From assembly GCA_903883965.1 (NCBI GenBank), contig CAISCU010000010.1, positions 1-64,000 on the forward strand: DNA of 64,000 nucleotides. Direction: 5' to 3'. Source of the stretch: an uncultured Bacteroidota bacterium. Lineage in GTDB: Bacteria; Bacteroidota; Bacteroidia; UKL13-3. Of this stretch, positions 9,044-18,899 are shown one piece after another (the stretch's first letter is position 1; each line of letters opens with the position of its first letter). The translations under genes and the position numbers were made by a program. The notes under the pieces were generated by a model. The model made no database searches, had not been told where the DNA came from, and was given only the letters and a program-made list of their open reading frames with translations.

Positions 9044-9123
9044 TGTGTTAGAATTGGCTGTAAATATACAATGGAAAGCAGATTGCCCTGTTATTTTTTG
9101 CTTTCAGTTCAAATAGTTTGGCT

Positions 9124-9131
9124 TATTTTTG
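9124..9131 (+). promoter_or_regulatory. Candidate -7 element of purB
   Basis: TATTTTTG matches the Bacteroidota -7 consensus TAnnTTTG and is 16 bases before the purB ATG. The upstream TTTG (9097-9100) is 23 bases away, longer than the usual spacer, so only the -7 box is convincing. Confidence 0.4.
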
Positions 9132-9147
9132 CGTTTTATTTAATAAA

Positions 9148-10500
9148 ATGAGCAATTCAAATTCTGAACTTTATGCGATTAGTCCGGTAGACGGCAGGTA
9201 CAACAAACTCACTAAAAACTTAAGTAATTATTTCAGTGAGTTTGGCTTAATCAAATACAGGGTTCAAATTGAAGTAGGCTATTTTATAGCGCTGTGTAAA
9301 TTGCCTTTGCCTCAATTGGCTCAGTTTGATCTGAAAAAAATGGAACAGCCACTCCAAAACCTGTATCTGAATTTCAGTGAATCTGATGCATTAAGAATCA
9401 AAGAAATTGAAAAAACAACCAATCACGATGTAAAAGCCGTTGAGTATTTTTTAAAAGAGGCTTTTGAAAAATTAAACATCAGTGAGGCTGCAGAGTTCAT
9501 TCATTTTGGATTGACCTCTCAAGACATCAACAATACTGCCATACCTTTAAGTCTAAAAATGGCATTTGAGCAAGAAATGTTACCTATCATGGAGCAAGTA
9601 TTGCAAAAAATAACCAGTCAATCTGAAGATTGGGCAAAAATACCAATGTTGGCTAAAACACATGGCCAGCCTGCATCCCCAACACTTTTAGGTAAAGAAT
9701 GGAAAGTATTTGTTGAAAGACTTGAACTTCAATTAAAAGCTTTAAAACAAGTGCCATTTTCAGCAAAATTTGGAGGCGCAACCGGAAATTTCAATGCCCA
9801 TCATGTGGCCTATCCAAGCATCAATTGGGTAACATTTGCCAATGAATTTGTAAACAATACCTTAAACCTCAGTCGCTCTCAATACACCACACAAATAGAA
9901 CATTACGACCACTTGGCCGCATTCTGCCATGCCAATATGCGCATCAATACCATCTTGTTGGATTTTTGTAAAGATGTCTGGCAATATGTTTCAATGGAAT
10001 ATTTCAAACAACAACTCAAAGCGGGAGAAGTGGGTTCAAGTGCCATGCCTCATAAAGTTAATCCAATTGATTTTGAAAATGCAGAAGGTAATTTAGGCAT
10101 TGCAAATGCCCTATTTGCGCATTTGGCCGATAAACTACCAATATCTCGTTTGCAACGCGATTTAACAGACAGTACTGTTTTAAGAAATGTAGGAGTTCCA
10201 TTGGCACATCAACTCATTGCCATGCAATCTATTTTAAAAGGCTTGAATAAGTTGTTATTGAATGAAAACAAATTGCATACAGATTTGGAACAAAATTGGG
10301 CTGTTGTTGCAGAAGCCATTCAAACCATTTTAAGAAGAGAAGGCTACGAAAAACCATACGAAGCCTTAAAAGCGCTTACCAGAACCAACGAACACATAGG
10401 TCCAGAGCAAATTAAAAATTTTATCCATACCTTGCAGGTAAGTGAGCAAGTAAAATTGGAATTGTTACAAATTACTCCTCATAATTATACAGGCATTTAA
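9148..10500 (+). CDS. purB: Adenylosuccinate lyase
   Basis: PurB cleaves SAICAR and adenylosuccinate, releasing fumarate, at two steps of purine synthesis. The fumarase/aspartase superfamily signature is GSSAMPHKVNP. Other family blocks are SPVDGRY near the N-terminus, TSQDINNTA and KTHGQPASPT. The ATG at 9148 is chosen over an in-frame ATG at 9118 because the protein then begins MSNSNSELYAISPVDGRY, the usual PurB start, and the -7 box lies between the two codons. The result is 450 residues, normal length. The next gene starts one base after its stop. Confidence 0.95.
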   Translation: MSNSNSELYAISPVDGRYNKLTKNLSNYFSEFGLIKYRVQIEVGYFIALCKLPLPQLAQFDLKKMEQPLQNLYLNFSESDALRIKEIEKTTNHDVKAVEYFLKEAFEKLNISEAAEFIHFGLTSQDINNTAIPLSLKMAFEQEMLPIMEQVLQKITSQSEDWAKIPMLAKTHGQPASPTLLGKEWKVFVERLELQLKALKQVPFSAKFGGATGNFNAHHVAYPSINWVTFANEFVNNTLNLSRSQYTTQIEHYDHLAAFCHANMRINTILLDFCKDVWQYVSMEYFKQQLKAGEVGSSAMPHKVNPIDFENAEGNLGIANALFAHLADKLPISRLQRDLTDSTVLRNVGVPLAHQLIAMQSILKGLNKLLLNENKLHTDLEQNWAVVAEAIQTILRREGYEKPYEALKALTRTNEHIGPEQIKNFIHTLQVSEQVKLELLQITPHNYTGI

Positions 10501-10501
10501 A

Positions 10502-11047
10502 ATGAAAAAGGTTCTCTTTGGAATTGTTGGAATGATTGGGTTGTTTTTGGCTTGTAACGAGCCAATTGCACACATAGAATTGCATGCAGACAGTACCAAA
10601 ATTACAAGAACTTTTAGGTATAAACCTACAGGTGGATCAATTCCAAGTTTAAACGCCGAGGTAATTGATTATACCCTTGCCAACCCCTATCAAAGTAAAA
10701 GACAATTATTCAGGGACAGTACCATTTGCATGAGTTGGGACCAAGCTGGTTTTCCGAATGCCAAGAGGTTTATCAAGTTCTTTGAACATTTTCAATGGGA
10801 TGTAATGGACCGCAACAAAGAAAGAATAGCGGGTGTAGTTGCATTTCCTATTCCCGGTTACCCTAGTAGAGCAGATTTTATCAGAGATTTTGACCTCATA
10901 TTTGGGCCTGAATTTGTGGAACAAATTTTACATCAAAATCCCATGGAAATATACAGAAATAAATCTGGAGCCATGATTGGAAATGATGGTCAGTTGTGGT
11001 TTCAAATCAGAGCTGGACAATATAAAATAGTGAGAGTGAATCCTTAA
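10502..11047 (+). CDS. Hypothetical lipoprotein
   Basis: The 181-residue product has a short signal sequence ending in FLAC (Cys18), a plausible though not perfect lipobox, so it is probably a lipoprotein. The rest resembles no family I know; it contains motifs such as YKPTGGSIPS and a moderately acidic middle. It begins one base after the purB stop, so it is almost certainly on the purB transcript. Nothing in it suggests a role in purine synthesis. Confidence 0.6.
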   Translation: MKKVLFGIVGMIGLFLACNEPIAHIELHADSTKITRTFRYKPTGGSIPSLNAEVIDYTLANPYQSKRQLFRDSTICMSWDQAGFPNAKRFIKFFEHFQWDVMDRNKERIAGVVAFPIPGYPSRADFIRDFDLIFGPEFVEQILHQNPMEIYRNKSGAMIGNDGQLWFQIRAGQYKIVRVNP

Positions 11048-11065
11048 TTCATTTCAATATCTTTT

Positions 11066-11103
11066 AAAAAGCAGGCTTAAAATCTTGTTATTGTTTGCTT
11101 TTT
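11066..11103 (+). terminator. Possible terminator after the purB-lipoprotein unit
   Basis: AAAAAGCA and TGCTTTTT can pair over a loop of 22 bases. The T-run is the stem arm itself, so the signal is weak. The same bases could carry the rpsP promoter elements (TTGTTTGC, then CATTTTTG). Confidence 0.3.
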
Positions 11104-11171
11104 ATCTTAAAAGTTTGCATTTTTGCGACCCCTAATGGAACTGGAGACCATTGGGTTAAAACAAAAAACAT

Positions 11172-11750
11172 ATGTCAGTAAAAATCAGGTTACAGCGTCA
11201 AGGACGCTCTAAAGCACCTTTTTACCACGTAGTGGTGGCGGATTCACGTGCTCCGAGGGATGGTAAATTTATCGAGAAGATTGGTTCATACCTTCCTCAA
11301 ACTCAACCGGCAACGATTGATCTAGATGTAGATCGTGCGGTTTATTGGTTACAAAACGGCGCTCAGCCTACAGACACTTGTCGTGCAATCCTTTCTTACA
11401 AAGGTGCCATGATGAAAAGACACTTAAGTCTTGGTGTTGCTAAAGGTGCTATTACTCAAGAACAAGCTGATGCAAAATTTGCAGCTTGGGAAAACGAGAA
11501 AATTACAAAAATTGAACAACACAAAACCCGTGTTAGTTCAGGTGCAAAAGACAAATTGGCTGCTAAATTAGCTGATGAAACTAAAGCAAGTGCCGCAAGA
11601 GCAGAGAAAATTGCTGCTAAAATTGCTGCTGCAAACGCTGAAGCGCAAGCTGCTGAAGTAACTGCTGAAGAAACTCCAGCAATGGAATCAGCAGAAGAAG
11701 CACCAGCAGCTGAAACTACAGTTGAATCAACTGAAGCACCTGCTGAATAA
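11172..11750 (+). CDS. rpsP: 30S ribosomal protein bS16 with long C-terminal tail
   Basis: bS16 is a small-subunit protein needed for 30S assembly. The first 80 or so residues are canonical ([26 protein letters not shown] begins the domain in two adjoining blocks; also KIGSYLPQ). The total is 192 residues against 80-90 in E. coli. The extra part, from about residue 100, is very rich in Ala, Glu and Lys and low in complexity, and is probably helical or disordered. Longer bS16 proteins are known in Bacteroidota. It starts a block with rimM, 11 bases downstream. Confidence 0.96.
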   Translation: MSVKIRLQRQGRSKAPFYHVVVADSRAPRDGKFIEKIGSYLPQTQPATIDLDVDRAVYWLQNGAQPTDTCRAILSYKGAMMKRHLSLGVAKGAITQEQADAKFAAWENEKITKIEQHKTRVSSGAKDKLAAKLADETKASAARAEKIAAKIAAANAEAQAAEVTAEETPAMESAEEAPAAETTVESTEAPAE

Positions 11751-11761
11751 TTCAAATTCAT

Positions 11762-12271
11762 TTGAAAACCATCAACAGAAAAGATTTTGATCTAGTTGGA
11801 ACGGTTCTCAAAACGCATGGAAATTTTGGAGCAATTAAAATTCAATTGCTTCAAAAAGAAAAAATAACTGAATGGGCTTTTCTCGAAATTCGAGAAAAGC
11901 CCGTTCCGTTTTATATAGCTGAGCTAAAGCAGAGCAATCCAACTGAATGGATTGTGCAACTCAAGGGCATAGATACCGTTGATAAAGCCATTGAATTGAT
12001 TGGCTTACCTTTTTTGTTGCCTAGGAAAAAAGGGCTACGCAGGCAAAAAGAAATCTCTGACCAATTAATTGGTTTCGAAATCATTGATACCAAACATGGT
12101 TTGATTGGTAAGGTAGAAGAAGTAATTGAAATGCCCATGCAGGTATTGTTAAAAACTACTTACAATGGCAACGAATGTTTAATTCCAGCAGTTGAGCCAA
12201 TTGTGCTTGGCCTAGATGAAGAAGAGCAAATCATAGAAGTAGATTTACCTGAAGGTATTCTGAGTTTATAA
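11762..12271 (+). CDS. rimM: Ribosome maturation factor RimM
   Basis: RimM binds the 30S head through uS19 and aids 16S rRNA processing. The 169-residue length is standard. An N-terminal RimM barrel (LVGTVLKTHGNFGAIKI) precedes a PRC-barrel domain (LIGFEIIDTKHGLIGKV). The start is a TTG at 11762, 11 bases after the rpsP stop; no in-frame ATG would keep the conserved N-terminus. It is co-directional with rpsP and followed tail-to-tail, with no gap, by the opposite-strand gene at 12272. Confidence 0.93.
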   Translation: MKTINRKDFDLVGTVLKTHGNFGAIKIQLLQKEKITEWAFLEIREKPVPFYIAELKQSNPTEWIVQLKGIDTVDKAIELIGLPFLLPRKKGLRRQKEISDQLIGFEIIDTKHGLIGKVEEVIEMPMQVLLKTTYNGNECLIPAVEPIVLGLDEEEQIIEVDLPEGILSL

Positions 12272-12907
12272 TTACCACATGTCAATGTCTTCCCAGTTAT
12301 AAGGACTTGCTATACAAATGCCTATAAAAACAGTTTGTGGCAAGTTGTCGTAACCTACATTTAAAATGAGCCTACTGGTAATAGGTAAAAAAATACCTGC
12401 TCCAAAATTCAAGGCAAAACCAGTTTCTTTGTCATTTACAATCCAAGCCTTTGCGGTTGGATCTCCATAGGCATTTACTTCATCTAATTTACGAATTCTT
12501 GTCATGCCTAAACCTGCATAAAAAGGTATTTTTTTAGTGATTGATTTTACATAATTAAAATTGACACTGTAAACATATTGTGTTGCTTTATTTCCAGAAA
12601 GCCAAGCGTTTTTTTGAGCATTGTCAAATGCTATTTCGCTTAGGTTCATTTTTTTTATATCTAGTATTGCTTGAACGCCCACTCGCCAGCTGATACCAAA
12701 ACCATGCCTGCGGTAATTGACATGGTTACCGCCAGCCATTAACTCAGCAGATGGCAAAACACCCAATCCCAACGCATTGTAATTAACAGCCTTGCCTTTA
12801 TCGGTAGTAGTTGCCAATAGTGGCACATTTAAATGAGACTTAGATTGACTCCATATAAACTGAGGCAAAACTAAAAATACCAATAGCTTTAAAATCTTCA
12901 TGATCAA
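12272..12907 (-). CDS. Probable outer-membrane beta-barrel protein
   Basis: The 211-residue product has a signal peptide (LKLLVFLVLPQFIWSQ) and a body of alternating hydrophobic and polar residues with glycine-aromatic strand ends (FYAGLGMTRI, LNFGAGIFLP, LILNVGYDN). This is the pattern of a small outer-membrane barrel; no exact family is recognised. An alternative start two codons in (MKILK) is equally likely. It sits on the minus strand between rimM and trmD, splitting a block that is contiguous in many bacteria. Confidence 0.6.
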   Translation of the reverse strand: MIMKILKLLVFLVLPQFIWSQSKSHLNVPLLATTTDKGKAVNYNALGLGVLPSAELMAGGNHVNYRRHGFGISWRVGVQAILDIKKMNLSEIAFDNAQKNAWLSGNKATQYVYSVNFNYVKSITKKIPFYAGLGMTRIRKLDEVNAYGDPTAKAWIVNDKETGFALNFGAGIFLPITSRLILNVGYDNLPQTVFIGICIASPYNWEDIDMW

Positions 12908-12966
12908 ATCTATTTAAAAATAGCAAAATTTAGCAGGCTTGCTTTATTTTTTTGTAAATTGCAGCC

Positions 12967-13677
12967 ATGCGAATCGACATACTCACGCTATTTCCTGAAA
13001 TTTTTCAAGGCCCTTTGAGTGAATCAATTCTCAAACGCGCAATGGCTCAAGAAATTGTTCAAATAGCATTGCACAATATCAGAGACCATTCAGAAAATAA
13101 ACACAAAAAAGTAGACGACTACCCTTTTGGTGGAGGTGCAGGAATGGTCATGGGCATACAACCCATAGATACCTGTTTAGAAGCTATTCAACAATATGGG
13201 CCCATAGACGAAGTGATATACATGAGCCCAGATGGAGAGCCATTTACCCAAAAAATAGCAAACCAGTTGTCGGGAAAAAAACATTTGGTGTTTTTATGTG
13301 GGCATTACAAAGGGGTAGATGAGAGAGTAAGAACCCATTTGGTAACCAGAGAACTTTCTTTAGGCGATTTTGTATTAACAGGAGGGGAGTTGCCTGCAGC
13401 AGTAATGGTTGATGCCATAGTGAGGCTCATTCCAGGTGTATTGGGAGATGAAACTTCTGCCTTGAGCGATTCTTTTCAAGATGATTTAATTAGTCCTCCA
13501 GTTTATACCCGTCCTGCAAATTATAAAGGATGGCCTGTACCAGATGTACTATTATCAGGACACCAAGCTAAAATAGATGAATGGCGCCACGAACAGAGCT
13601 TAGAACGCACAAAAGAACGCCGTCCGAATTTGTTAAAGGAGGATTTATCCACGCTCAAAAAGGGAAATAAAAAATAA
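12967..13677 (+). CDS. trmD: tRNA (guanine-N1)-methyltransferase TrmD
   Basis: TrmD methylates G37 next to the anticodon, using S-adenosylmethionine bound in a trefoil knot, and so prevents frameshifting. The 236-residue protein has [11 protein letters not shown] at the start. The motifs [22 protein letters not shown] and [12 protein letters not shown] contain the knot and the catalytic Asp/Glu residues. The usual partners rimM and rpsP lie upstream, and rplS lies 77 bases downstream with its own promoter-like sequence. Confidence 0.96.
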   Translation: MRIDILTLFPEIFQGPLSESILKRAMAQEIVQIALHNIRDHSENKHKKVDDYPFGGGAGMVMGIQPIDTCLEAIQQYGPIDEVIYMSPDGEPFTQKIANQLSGKKHLVFLCGHYKGVDERVRTHLVTRELSLGDFVLTGGELPAAVMVDAIVRLIPGVLGDETSALSDSFQDDLISPPVYTRPANYKGWPVPDVLLSGHQAKIDEWRHEQSLERTKERRPNLLKEDLSTLKKGNKK

Positions 13678-13691
13678 TTTATAAAAAGGTG

Positions 13692-13721
13692 TTTGATTTT
13701 AATGTTTAATGCTTATTTTCG
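13692..13721 (+). promoter_or_regulatory. Candidate promoter of rplS
   Basis: TTTG at 13692-13695, an 18-base spacer and TATTTTCG at 13714-13721 fit the Bacteroidota promoter pattern with one mismatch in the -7 box. The rplS ATG is 33 bases further on, so rplS could be transcribed separately from trmD. Confidence 0.5.
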
Positions 13722-13754
13722 CAGTCCTAAATTTAGAACAAAGACACTAGAATC

Positions 13755-14102
13755 ATGGACGCGATAAAATTTGTTGAACAAGAGTTTACCCAAGAAAAAA
13801 ACTTCCCAGCTTTCAGAGCTGGTGACACTGTTAATGTACATTACAAAATTCGTGAGGGTAACAAAGAGCGTATTCAGCAGTACCAAGGTATTGTTTTGCA
13901 ACGCAGAAACGCTGGTTTGAATGAAACCATTACCGTACGTAAAATTTCTAACGGAATTGGCGTAGAGCGTATTTTCCCTTTATATAGCTTAAACATCGAC
14001 AAAATCGAACTGGTCGGTCGTGGTAAAGTGCGTAGAGCGCGTTTGTTCTATTTACGTGCAGCCAAAGGCAAAAAAGCTAAAGTTAAAGAAAGAAGAGGGT
14101 AA
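13755..14102 (+). CDS. rplS: 50S ribosomal protein bL19
   Basis: bL19 lies at the 30S-50S interface. The product has 115 residues, the usual length. Family blocks include [22 protein letters not shown] and ERIFPLYS, with the basic C-terminal segment [12 protein letters not shown] strong terminator hairpin follows 21 bases after the stop, which ends the rpsP-to-rplS block. Confidence 0.97.
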   Translation: MDAIKFVEQEFTQEKNFPAFRAGDTVNVHYKIREGNKERIQQYQGIVLQRRNAGLNETITVRKISNGIGVERIFPLYSLNIDKIELVGRGKVRRARLFYLRAAKGKKAKVKERRG

Positions 14103-14123
14103 GATAAAATAACTGAAGCAAAC

Positions 14124-14165
14124 AGCCCCGGTTCACAATTGATGAGTCGGGGCTTTTGTTTTCTT
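14124..14165 (+). terminator. Rho-independent terminator after rplS
   Basis: AGCCCCG (14124-14130) pairs with CGGGGCT (14148-14154), followed by TTTGTTTTCTTTTTT. The strong GC stem and T-rich tail make this a convincing terminator. Confidence 0.8.
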
Positions 14166-14197
14166 TTTTACAATCAAACATATAAAATTCAATTACA

Positions 14198-16891
14198 ATG
14201 AGTCATCAACCAATACCTACAGAAGCTGCAAAATTCAATCCAGCTACTTTTGAAGACAAATGGTACCAATATTGGATAAAAAACGATTTTTTTAAGTCAG
14301 TTCCTGACGATAGAGAGCCCTTTACAATGGTTATTCCACCACCCAATGTAACAGGAGTATTACACATGGGTCACATGTTAAACAATACCATTCAGGATGT
14401 GTTAATTCGCAGAGCCAGAATGCAAGGTAAAAATGCGTGTTGGGTTCCAGGAACAGACCATGCGTCTATTGCAACCGAAGCCAAAGTGGTACAGTTACTC
14501 AGAGAAAAAGGTATTAAAAAATCAGACTTAAGCAGAACCGAATTTTTAGCACATGCTTGGGAATGGAAAGACAAGTATGGAGGTATTATCTTAGAACAAC
14601 TCAAGAAATTAGGTGCAAGTTGTGATTGGAGCCGAACCCGTTTTACCATGGAGGAAAAGCTGAGCAATGCTGTAACAGAGGTATTTATTGATTTATACGA
14701 AAAAGGACTTATTTACAGAGAACTTCGCATGGTCAACTGGGATCCTCAAGGCAAAACAGCATTGAGTGATGAAGAAGTCATCTACAAAGAAGTAGTTTCT
14801 AAATTGTATTTCTTAAAATACCCCATTGTTGCAGGTTCATCAACCAAGGCCACTCATGAAAATGCTTGGAACAAAGACTATATTGTAATTGCTACTACAA
14901 GGCCTGAAACCATTTTGGCTGATACCGCTATTGCTGTAAACCCCAATGATGAACGCTACGCGCATTTAGTAGGTGCAAAAGTAAAGGTGCCTTTTACCAA
15001 CAGAGAGGTGTATGTAATAGCAGATGAATATGTAGCCGTTGACTTTGGAACTGGATGTTTAAAAGTAACACCAGCCCATGATAAAAATGATTACGAATTG
15101 GGAAAAAAATACCAATTGGCAGTGATTGATATTTTAACAGAAGAAGGTTTTTTAAATGATTTGGCTGCTGACCAAAGGTATATTGGTAAAGACAGATTTG
15201 CTGTTCGCAAGCAAATTGCTATTGATTTAGAAGAGGCTGGTTACATAGAGAAAATAGAAGAATACAAGAACCAGGTTGGAACCAGTGAAAGAACTGGAGC
15301 TGTGATTGAACCAAGATTAACGCTTCAATGGTGGGTGAACATGAAGAAATTTATGGAGAAAAATCCACAGGTATTGGATGCGGTAATGAACGATGAAATT
15401 CAATTTCATCCGGCCAATCTAAAAAATACTTACAGACATTGGATAGAAAACATCAAAGACTGGTGTATTTCTAGACAATTGTGGTGGGGACAACAAATAC
15501 CAGCTTGGTATGATGAAAGTGGTAAACTATTGGTTGTAGCCAAAGACAAAGCAACTGCATTGGCAAAATTGGGTCCAGATTACAATGGCATTTTAACCCA
15601 AGATGAAGATGTATTAGATACCTGGTTCAGTTCTTGGTTGTGGCCTATTTCTGTATTTGATGGATTTGAAGATCCAAAGAATAAAGATATTGGATATTAT
15701 TTCCCAACCAACGACTTAGTGACTGCACCAGAAATCATGTTTTTTTGGGTTGCCAGAATGATCATGGCAGGTTATGAATGGAGAGGCGAAAAACCATTTA
15801 AGAATGTTTATTTCACGGGTATTGTTAGAGACAAGCAACGCCGTAAAATGAGTAAGAGTTTGGGTAATTCACCTGATCCTCTTGATTTAATTGCCCAATA
15901 CGGAGCAGATGGCGTGCGCATGGGTATGTTGTTGTGTTCTCCAGCAGGAAATGATATTTTATTTGATGAAGGTTTGGTTGAGCAAGGTAGAAATTTTGGA
16001 AACAAAATTTGGAATGCTTTCAAATTGGTAAAATCATGGGAAGTATTGCCAGATGCCCAATTTGCTGAAGAAATCTTAAAAAGCAACCAAAATAGTTCTG
16101 CCTGGTTTACACACAGGTTCAATGAAGTATTAGCTGAAATTGAAACCAAGTTCAATGAATACAAATTGAGCGAGGTATTGATGTTGGTTTACAAACTCAT
16201 TTGGGATGATTTCTGTGCTTGGTACTTAGAAATGATCAAACCTGCCTACCAACAACCCATTAACGAAACTACCTACCAACAAACCATTGCTAGTTTTGAA
16301 GAATTGCTCAAATTGTTGCATCCGTTTATGCCTTTTGTAAGTGAAGAAATTTGGCAACAACTCTATACCAGAGCAGCAAACGAGAGCATTTGTTTGGCCA
16401 GCTATCCGGTGCCTACAAATGTAAATAAAGTAGACATGGCAGTGGTTTTTGAAACCATTACAGCTATTAGGAATTTAAGAAATTCAAAAGGTTTGAGCCC
16501 TAAAGAATTGCTAAATGTTACAGTAAAAGCTGCTAACGAACAAGTGTATGCAAACCATGAATTTTTAATTAAAAAAATGGCCAATATTGGACAAATGACA
16601 TTTGACCAACAGGCCAATGCATCTGGTAATTTGGTTTCATTACCTGTCAGTACAGACGAAATTTTGGTAGCATTGGATCTGCAAATAGACATCGTTGCTG
16701 AAAAAACAAGAATAGAGCAAGAAATTGACTATTTACAAGGTTTCATGAAATCTGTAGATGCCAAATTGAGCAACGAAAAATTTGTCAGCAATGCCAAGCC
16801 TGAATTGGTTGAAAAAGAAAGACAGAAAAAACAAGATGCCATTCAAAAAATTCAGGTATTGGAACAGAGTTTAAAGGCCTTGGCTAGCTAA
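14198..16891 (+). CDS. valS: Valyl-tRNA synthetase
   Basis: This class Ia synthetase charges tRNA-Val and edits mischarged threonine. The 897-residue length is typical. The HIGH-type motif is in PPPNVTGVLHMGHML. The editing (CP1) domain has ATTRPETILADTA. The KMSKS motif is in RRKMSKSLGNSPDPLDL. A C-terminal coiled-coil tail (RIEQEIDYLQGF to LEQSLKALA) is characteristic of ValRS. A hairpin terminator follows. Confidence 0.97.
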   Translation: MSHQPIPTEAAKFNPATFEDKWYQYWIKNDFFKSVPDDREPFTMVIPPPNVTGVLHMGHMLNNTIQDVLIRRARMQGKNACWVPGTDHASIATEAKVVQLLREKGIKKSDLSRTEFLAHAWEWKDKYGGIILEQLKKLGASCDWSRTRFTMEEKLSNAVTEVFIDLYEKGLIYRELRMVNWDPQGKTALSDEEVIYKEVVSKLYFLKYPIVAGSSTKATHENAWNKDYIVIATTRPETILADTAIAVNPNDERYAHLVGAKVKVPFTNREVYVIADEYVAVDFGTGCLKVTPAHDKNDYELGKKYQLAVIDILTEEGFLNDLAADQRYIGKDRFAVRKQIAIDLEEAGYIEKIEEYKNQVGTSERTGAVIEPRLTLQWWVNMKKFMEKNPQVLDAVMNDEIQFHPANLKNTYRHWIENIKDWCISRQLWWGQQIPAWYDESGKLLVVAKDKATALAKLGPDYNGILTQDEDVLDTWFSSWLWPISVFDGFEDPKNKDIGYYFPTNDLVTAPEIMFFWVARMIMAGYEWRGEKPFKNVYFTGIVRDKQRRKMSKSLGNSPDPLDLIAQYGADGVRMGMLLCSPAGNDILFDEGLVEQGRNFGNKIWNAFKLVKSWEVLPDAQFAEEILKSNQNSSAWFTHRFNEVLAEIETKFNEYKLSEVLMLVYKLIWDDFCAWYLEMIKPAYQQPINETTYQQTIASFEELLKLLHPFMPFVSEEIWQQLYTRAANESICLASYPVPTNVNKVDMAVVFETITAIRNLRNSKGLSPKELLNVTVKAANEQVYANHEFLIKKMANIGQMTFDQQANASGNLVSLPVSTDEILVALDLQIDIVAEKTRIEQEIDYLQGFMKSVDAKLSNEKFVSNAKPELVEKERQKKQDAIQKIQVLEQSLKALAS

Positions 16892-16942
16892 TGTATTCCA
16901 ATTCCAACAATCGTTAAATTCATCCACAAACTTGTGAATAAG

Positions 16943-16978
16943 ATAGGAGTCAAATTTCATTGGCTCCTATTATTTTTA
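16943..16978 (+). terminator. Terminator after valS
   Basis: ATAGGAG (16943-16949) pairs with CTCCTAT (16964-16970), followed by TATTTTTA. The 7-base-pair stem is about 50 bases past the valS stop. Confidence 0.55.
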
Positions 16979-16997
16979 CATTGATAATAGCACTAAA

Positions 16998-18881
16998 ATG
17001 GCAGCAGACGAAACAGTTAAATATGATGAGAGTAGCATTCGGTCTTTAGATTGGAGAGAACATATCCGTTTAAGGCCTGGTATGTACATTGGTAAATTGG
17101 GCGATGGCAGCTCAATGGATGATGGTATTTATATTTTATTGAAAGAAGTCATAGACAATTGTATTGATGAATTTGTCATGGGAAATGGCAAACAAATTGA
17201 TATCAAATTGAGTGAAAATAAAGTTTCTATTAGAGATTATGGCCGTGGCATTCCACTAGGAAAAGTCATTGAATGTGTATCTCAAATCAATACTGGAGGT
17301 AAATATGATTCAGCAGCATTTAAAAAATCGGTTGGTTTAAATGGAGTTGGAACAAAAGCCGTTAACGCATTATCGGCTTCGTTTAGGGTTCAATCTTACC
17401 GTGATGGTAAAACCAAAGCAGCAAGTTTTGAAAAAGGTCAATTGGTTAATGATTACCCTTTAGAAAATACCATTGAACCCAATGGAACTTTGGTTACTTT
17501 TATTGCCGATGACAGTATATTCAAGCATTTCAGGTATATCAATGAATACATTGAAAACATGATTTGGAATTATGTTTACCTCAATGCAGGTTTAATTATT
17601 TGGTTCAACGATCAAAAGTTCTTGTCAAAAGATGGACTATTGGATTTGTTAAAAAGAAAAACCAATGAAGAAGCACTCAGGTATCCAATTATCCATTTAA
17701 AAGGGGAAGACATTGAAGTAGCTTTAACACATGAAAACCAATACGGTGAAGAATATTATTCTTTTGTGAATGGTCAGCATACCACACAAGGCGGAACCCA
17801 TTTGAATGCTTTCAGAGAAGCTTTTGCCAAAACGGTAAGAGAGTTTTATAAAAAGGATTTTGATTTAGCCGATATCAGAGCCAGCATCATTGCAGCAGTG
17901 AGTATACGTGTTCAAGAACCTGTTTTTGAAAGTCAAACCAAAACCAAATTGGGTTCAACCAATATGGCCCCAACAGACTCACCTACTGTAAAACAGTTTG
18001 TCATTGATTTTTTAAAGAAATCCTTAGACGATTTTTTACACAAACATCCTGAAACTGCCGATGCCTTGCAAAGAAGGATATTGCAAAGTGAAAGAGAGCG
18101 CAAAGAAATGGCAGGCATTAAAAAACTAGCCAATGAAAGAGCCAAAAAAGCCAATTTACACAATAAGAAACTCAGAGATTGCAGGTTTCATTTAAACGAG
18201 AGCAAAGATGACCGCAAGTACGAAACCACTCTGTTTATTACAGAAGGAGACAGTGCTAGTGGATCTATTACCAAATCACGCCAAGTAGAAACTCAAGCAG
18301 TTTTTAGTTTAAGAGGAAAGCCATTGAATTGCTATGGTTTAACTAAAAAAGTGGTGTATGAAAATGAAGAGTTTAATTTGTTACAACATGCACTCAATAT
18401 TGAAGAAAGCATTGAAGATTTAAGATACAACCGCATAGTCATTGCAACAGATGCAGATGTGGATGGCATGCACATTCGCTTGCTGTTGCTGACATTCTTT
18501 TTGCAGTTTTTCCCTGATCTGGTAAAAAACAACCATTTGTTTATTTTGGAAACTCCTTTGTTTAGAGTAAGAAACAAACAAAAAACAATTTATTGTTACA
18601 ACGACCAAGAAAGACAAGCAGCCATTACTGAATTAGGCATCAAAGCAGAAATTACCCGATTCAAAGGATTGGGCGAAATTTCTCCTGAAGAGTTTGGCTT
18701 ATTTATTGGAGAAGAAATGCGCTTGCAACCAGTTGTATTAATGAATGACCAGCCTATTCAGAAATTATTAGAATATTACATGGGAAAAAACACCATGGAC
18801 AGACAAAACTTTATCATAGACAATTTGCGCATCGAAAAAGACATGGTTTATGATTTAGAAGTAGAAGAAGATTTAGTATAA
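16998..18881 (+). CDS. parE: Type IIA DNA topoisomerase subunit B (topoisomerase IV ParE-like)
   Basis: This is the ATPase subunit of a type IIA topoisomerase. The GHKL ATPase domain has [18 protein letters not shown] and [12 protein letters not shown]. The TOPRIM domain has [10 protein letters not shown] and [12 protein letters not shown], and RFKGLGE lies near the C-terminus. At 627 residues it has no inserted domain, and the N-terminal segment [18 protein letters not shown] suggests ParE rather than GyrB of Bacteroidota. The parC gene that often follows parE is not adjacent. GyrB remains a less likely alternative. Confidence 0.85.
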   Translation: MAADETVKYDESSIRSLDWREHIRLRPGMYIGKLGDGSSMDDGIYILLKEVIDNCIDEFVMGNGKQIDIKLSENKVSIRDYGRGIPLGKVIECVSQINTGGKYDSAAFKKSVGLNGVGTKAVNALSASFRVQSYRDGKTKAASFEKGQLVNDYPLENTIEPNGTLVTFIADDSIFKHFRYINEYIENMIWNYVYLNAGLIIWFNDQKFLSKDGLLDLLKRKTNEEALRYPIIHLKGEDIEVALTHENQYGEEYYSFVNGQHTTQGGTHLNAFREAFAKTVREFYKKDFDLADIRASIIAAVSIRVQEPVFESQTKTKLGSTNMAPTDSPTVKQFVIDFLKKSLDDFLHKHPETADALQRRILQSERERKEMAGIKKLANERAKKANLHNKKLRDCRFHLNESKDDRKYETTLFITEGDSASGSITKSRQVETQAVFSLRGKPLNCYGLTKKVVYENEEFNLLQHALNIEESIEDLRYNRIVIATDADVDGMHIRLLLLTFFLQFFPDLVKNNHLFILETPLFRVRNKQKTIYCYNDQERQAAITELGIKAEITRFKGLGEISPEEFGLFIGEEMRLQPVVLMNDQPIQKLLEYYMGKNTMDRQNFIIDNLRIEKDMVYDLEVEEDLV

Positions 18882-18899
18882 ACACCTAACACAACTCAT

